The position numbers and the translations under genes were made by a program. A stretch of DNA of 16,061 bases from Bin5 sp034428395 (GTDB taxonomy: Bacteria; Chloroflexota; Anaerolineae; Caldilineales; Caldilineaceae): positions 1 through 16,061 of the forward strand of contig DAOUHX010000016.1 of NCBI GenBank assembly GCA_034428395.1, written 5' to 3'. Of the stretch, positions 14,858 to 16,061 are shown piece after piece (position 1 is the first letter of the stretch; the number at the start of each line of letters is the position of its first letter). Below the pieces are notes generated by a model. That model searched no databases and was not told the DNA's origin. It saw only the letters and a list, made by a program, of their open reading frames with translations.

Positions 14858-15676
14858 ATGAATTCGAGCGAATCAGATCCACTGCCCGCCGTCGACCCGC
14901 CTGAAAGCAGTCGTTTTGTTATCATCCTGAAAATTGGCGGCAATGAACTCGACGACGACGATTTTCTGTTCGGACTGGTGCAGGCTGTCAAAAGTTTGCA
15001 ACGGGACGGCAAACGCCCGATTATCGTGCATGGCGGCGGCAAAACGATCGCCGACTACCAGCAACGGCTCGGGCTGGAGACCCGCTTCATCGAGGGTCTG
15101 CGAGTGACCGATGAAGCAAGCCTGGACGTGGCCGAGATGGTGCTGAGCGGCCTGATGAACAAACGCATCGTGCGCCAGCTCGTCAATGAAGACGTGCGCG
15201 CTATCGGTATCAGCGGCATCGATGACGGCACTGTCTACGTCGAAAAGATGTGGCACCCGCTCGGCGACCTGGGCCGTGTCGGCGAAGTGCAGGACGTCGA
15301 CACCGGGCTGCTGAACGCCCTGCTCGAAGCCGGAATCGTGCCGGTCGTCAGCCCCATCAGCATCGGCGCCTTCGATGGCCTCAGCTACAACGTCAACGCA
15401 GACCACGTCGCAGCCGCGATCGCGGCCGCAGTCGCCGCCATCAAGCTGATCTTCGTCAGCAATGTCCCCGGCGTCCTCATCGCAGGGCGCGTCGTGCGCG
15501 GCATCACCGCCGACCAGTGCGAGGAGTGGATCGCAGACGGCAGCATCAGCGGCGGCATGGTGCCCAAGGTCAGGAGCGCGGTCGACGCCATCAGGCGCGG
15601 CGTAACCCAGGCCGTCATCACCAATCTCGCCGGTGTTCAGGAGGACGGCGGCACCGGTATCATTGCATCAGCATAA
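14858..15676 (+). CDS. argB: Acetylglutamate kinase
   Basis: ArgB phosphorylates the gamma-carboxyl of N-acetylglutamate with ATP, the second step of arginine synthesis and often the feedback-controlled one. I chose ATG 14858 (GAGG 7 nt upstream); an open extension to 14768 would overlap the methyltransferase gene. The 272-aa amino-acid-kinase fold shows ILKIGGNEL (Lys25), IVHGGGK (56-62), EGLRVTDEASLDVAEMVLSG (79-98), YNVNADHVAAAIA with Asn180 and Asp182, VSNVPGVL (200-207) and GGMVPK (232-237) at the nucleotide site. The first 18 residues are acidic and Pro-rich and look disordered; I cannot tell from this whether arginine inhibits the enzyme. Confidence 0.94.
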   Translation: MNSSESDPLPAVDPPESSRFVIILKIGGNELDDDDFLFGLVQAVKSLQRDGKRPIIVHGGGKTIADYQQRLGLETRFIEGLRVTDEASLDVAEMVLSGLMNKRIVRQLVNEDVRAIGISGIDDGTVYVEKMWHPLGDLGRVGEVQDVDTGLLNALLEAGIVPVVSPISIGAFDGLSYNVNADHVAAAIAAAVAAIKLIFVSNVPGVLIAGRVVRGITADQCEEWIADGSISGGMVPKVRSAVDAIRRGVTQAVITNLAGVQEDGGTGIIASA

Positions 15677-15773
15677 TTCACGGTTCCTTCCATAGGTCAG
15701 GTTCAAAGCACGCAACGGGAAGTTGTACTTCAGCGAAAACTCGACGCGATATAACAATTCTCAGGAGGAGAAA

Positions 15774-16061
15774 GTGAACGCAGAGGAGATTATTCAGAAC
15801 GAAAAGGACTATGTGCTCGGCGTATTCGGACGGCCGCCCTTCGTGCTGACCGAAGGCAAGGGCACCACCGTCTACGACAGCGCCGGCAACGGCTATCTCG
15901 ACCTGGTGGCAGGCATCGCCGTAAACGTGCTCGGCTATGGCGACGCCGAAGTCGAGCAGGCGATCAAAGAGGCCGCCTCCACCGGCATGTACCACACCAG
16001 CAACCTCTACCACACTGAGCCGCATACCAAGCTGGCAAAGAAGCTGTGCGAGACCAGCTTC
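15774..16061 (+). CDS. argD: Acetylornithine aminotransferase, 3' end outside the window
   Basis: Only the first 96 codons are present. The GTG at 15774 has AGGAGG 5 nt upstream. Residues include EKDYVLGVFGRPPFVLTEGK, VYDSAGNGYLDLVAGIAVN and GMYHTSNLYHTEPHTKLAKK, the N-terminal pattern of class III PLP aminotransferases of the ArgD/AstC group. The PLP lysine lies beyond the edge. Position after argC and argB makes N-acetylornithine transamination the likely role; ornithine or 4-aminobutyrate transaminases share the fold. The 97-nt gap before it contains TATAAC (near 15750) without a well-placed -35, so cotranscription with argB is more likely than a separate promoter. Confidence 0.9.
   Translation, partial: MNAEEIIQNEKDYVLGVFGRPPFVLTEGKGTTVYDSAGNGYLDLVAGIAVNVLGYGDAEVEQAIKEAASTGMYHTSNLYHTEPHTKLAKKLCETSF

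Overview
This GC-rich window most resembles the chromosome of a Chloroflexota bacterium (Anaerolineae/Caldilineae-like). That is an inference from the long Thr-Pro linkers in exported proteins, the SH3-type lipoprotein, the housekeeping gene set and dense coding on both strands. No rRNA, tRNA, CRISPR array or transposase is visible.

Layout. Positions 1-2500 encode exported proteins on +: the 3' part of a secreted thermonuclease-like protein, a broken PQQ-propeller remnant, and an SH3-domain lipoprotein. A GPH/MFS sugar:cation symporter follows, apparently started at ATT (2518-3936). It converges on murA (3942-5258, -), whose catalytic Cys is replaced by Asp. A polytopic membrane protein, gyrB and a MazG-like pyrophosphohydrolase follow on +. 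They converge on rpoD (-), which lies downstream of a methyltransferase with a C-terminal zinc ribbon (-). Upstream of the methyltransferase are a perfect ParB-binding parS palindrome (11507-11522), a 19-bp tandem repeat and a strong promoter. The parS site and gyrB suggest an origin-proximal location.

The most unusual locus is 11902-12375, an OsmC-family hydroperoxide reductase gene. Its active-site Cys codon is an in-frame TGA (12100-12102), followed at the right distance by a perfect GC-rich stem-loop that fits the bacterial SECIS model. I read it as a selenoprotein (Sec67, with resolving Cys135). It is followed by seven 11-bp repeat units ending in a 12-bp inverted repeat. Next comes a promoter (TTGACA-N17-TAGACT), a highly structured stretch of about 175 nt and an intrinsic terminator, which together look like an unassigned small RNA or an attenuator leader.

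From 12878 to the end runs an arginine biosynthesis cluster: argC, a SpoU-family RNA methyltransferase, argB and the start of argD. ArgB phosphorylates N-acetylglutamate, ArgC reduces it to the semialdehyde and ArgD transaminates that to N-acetylornithine.
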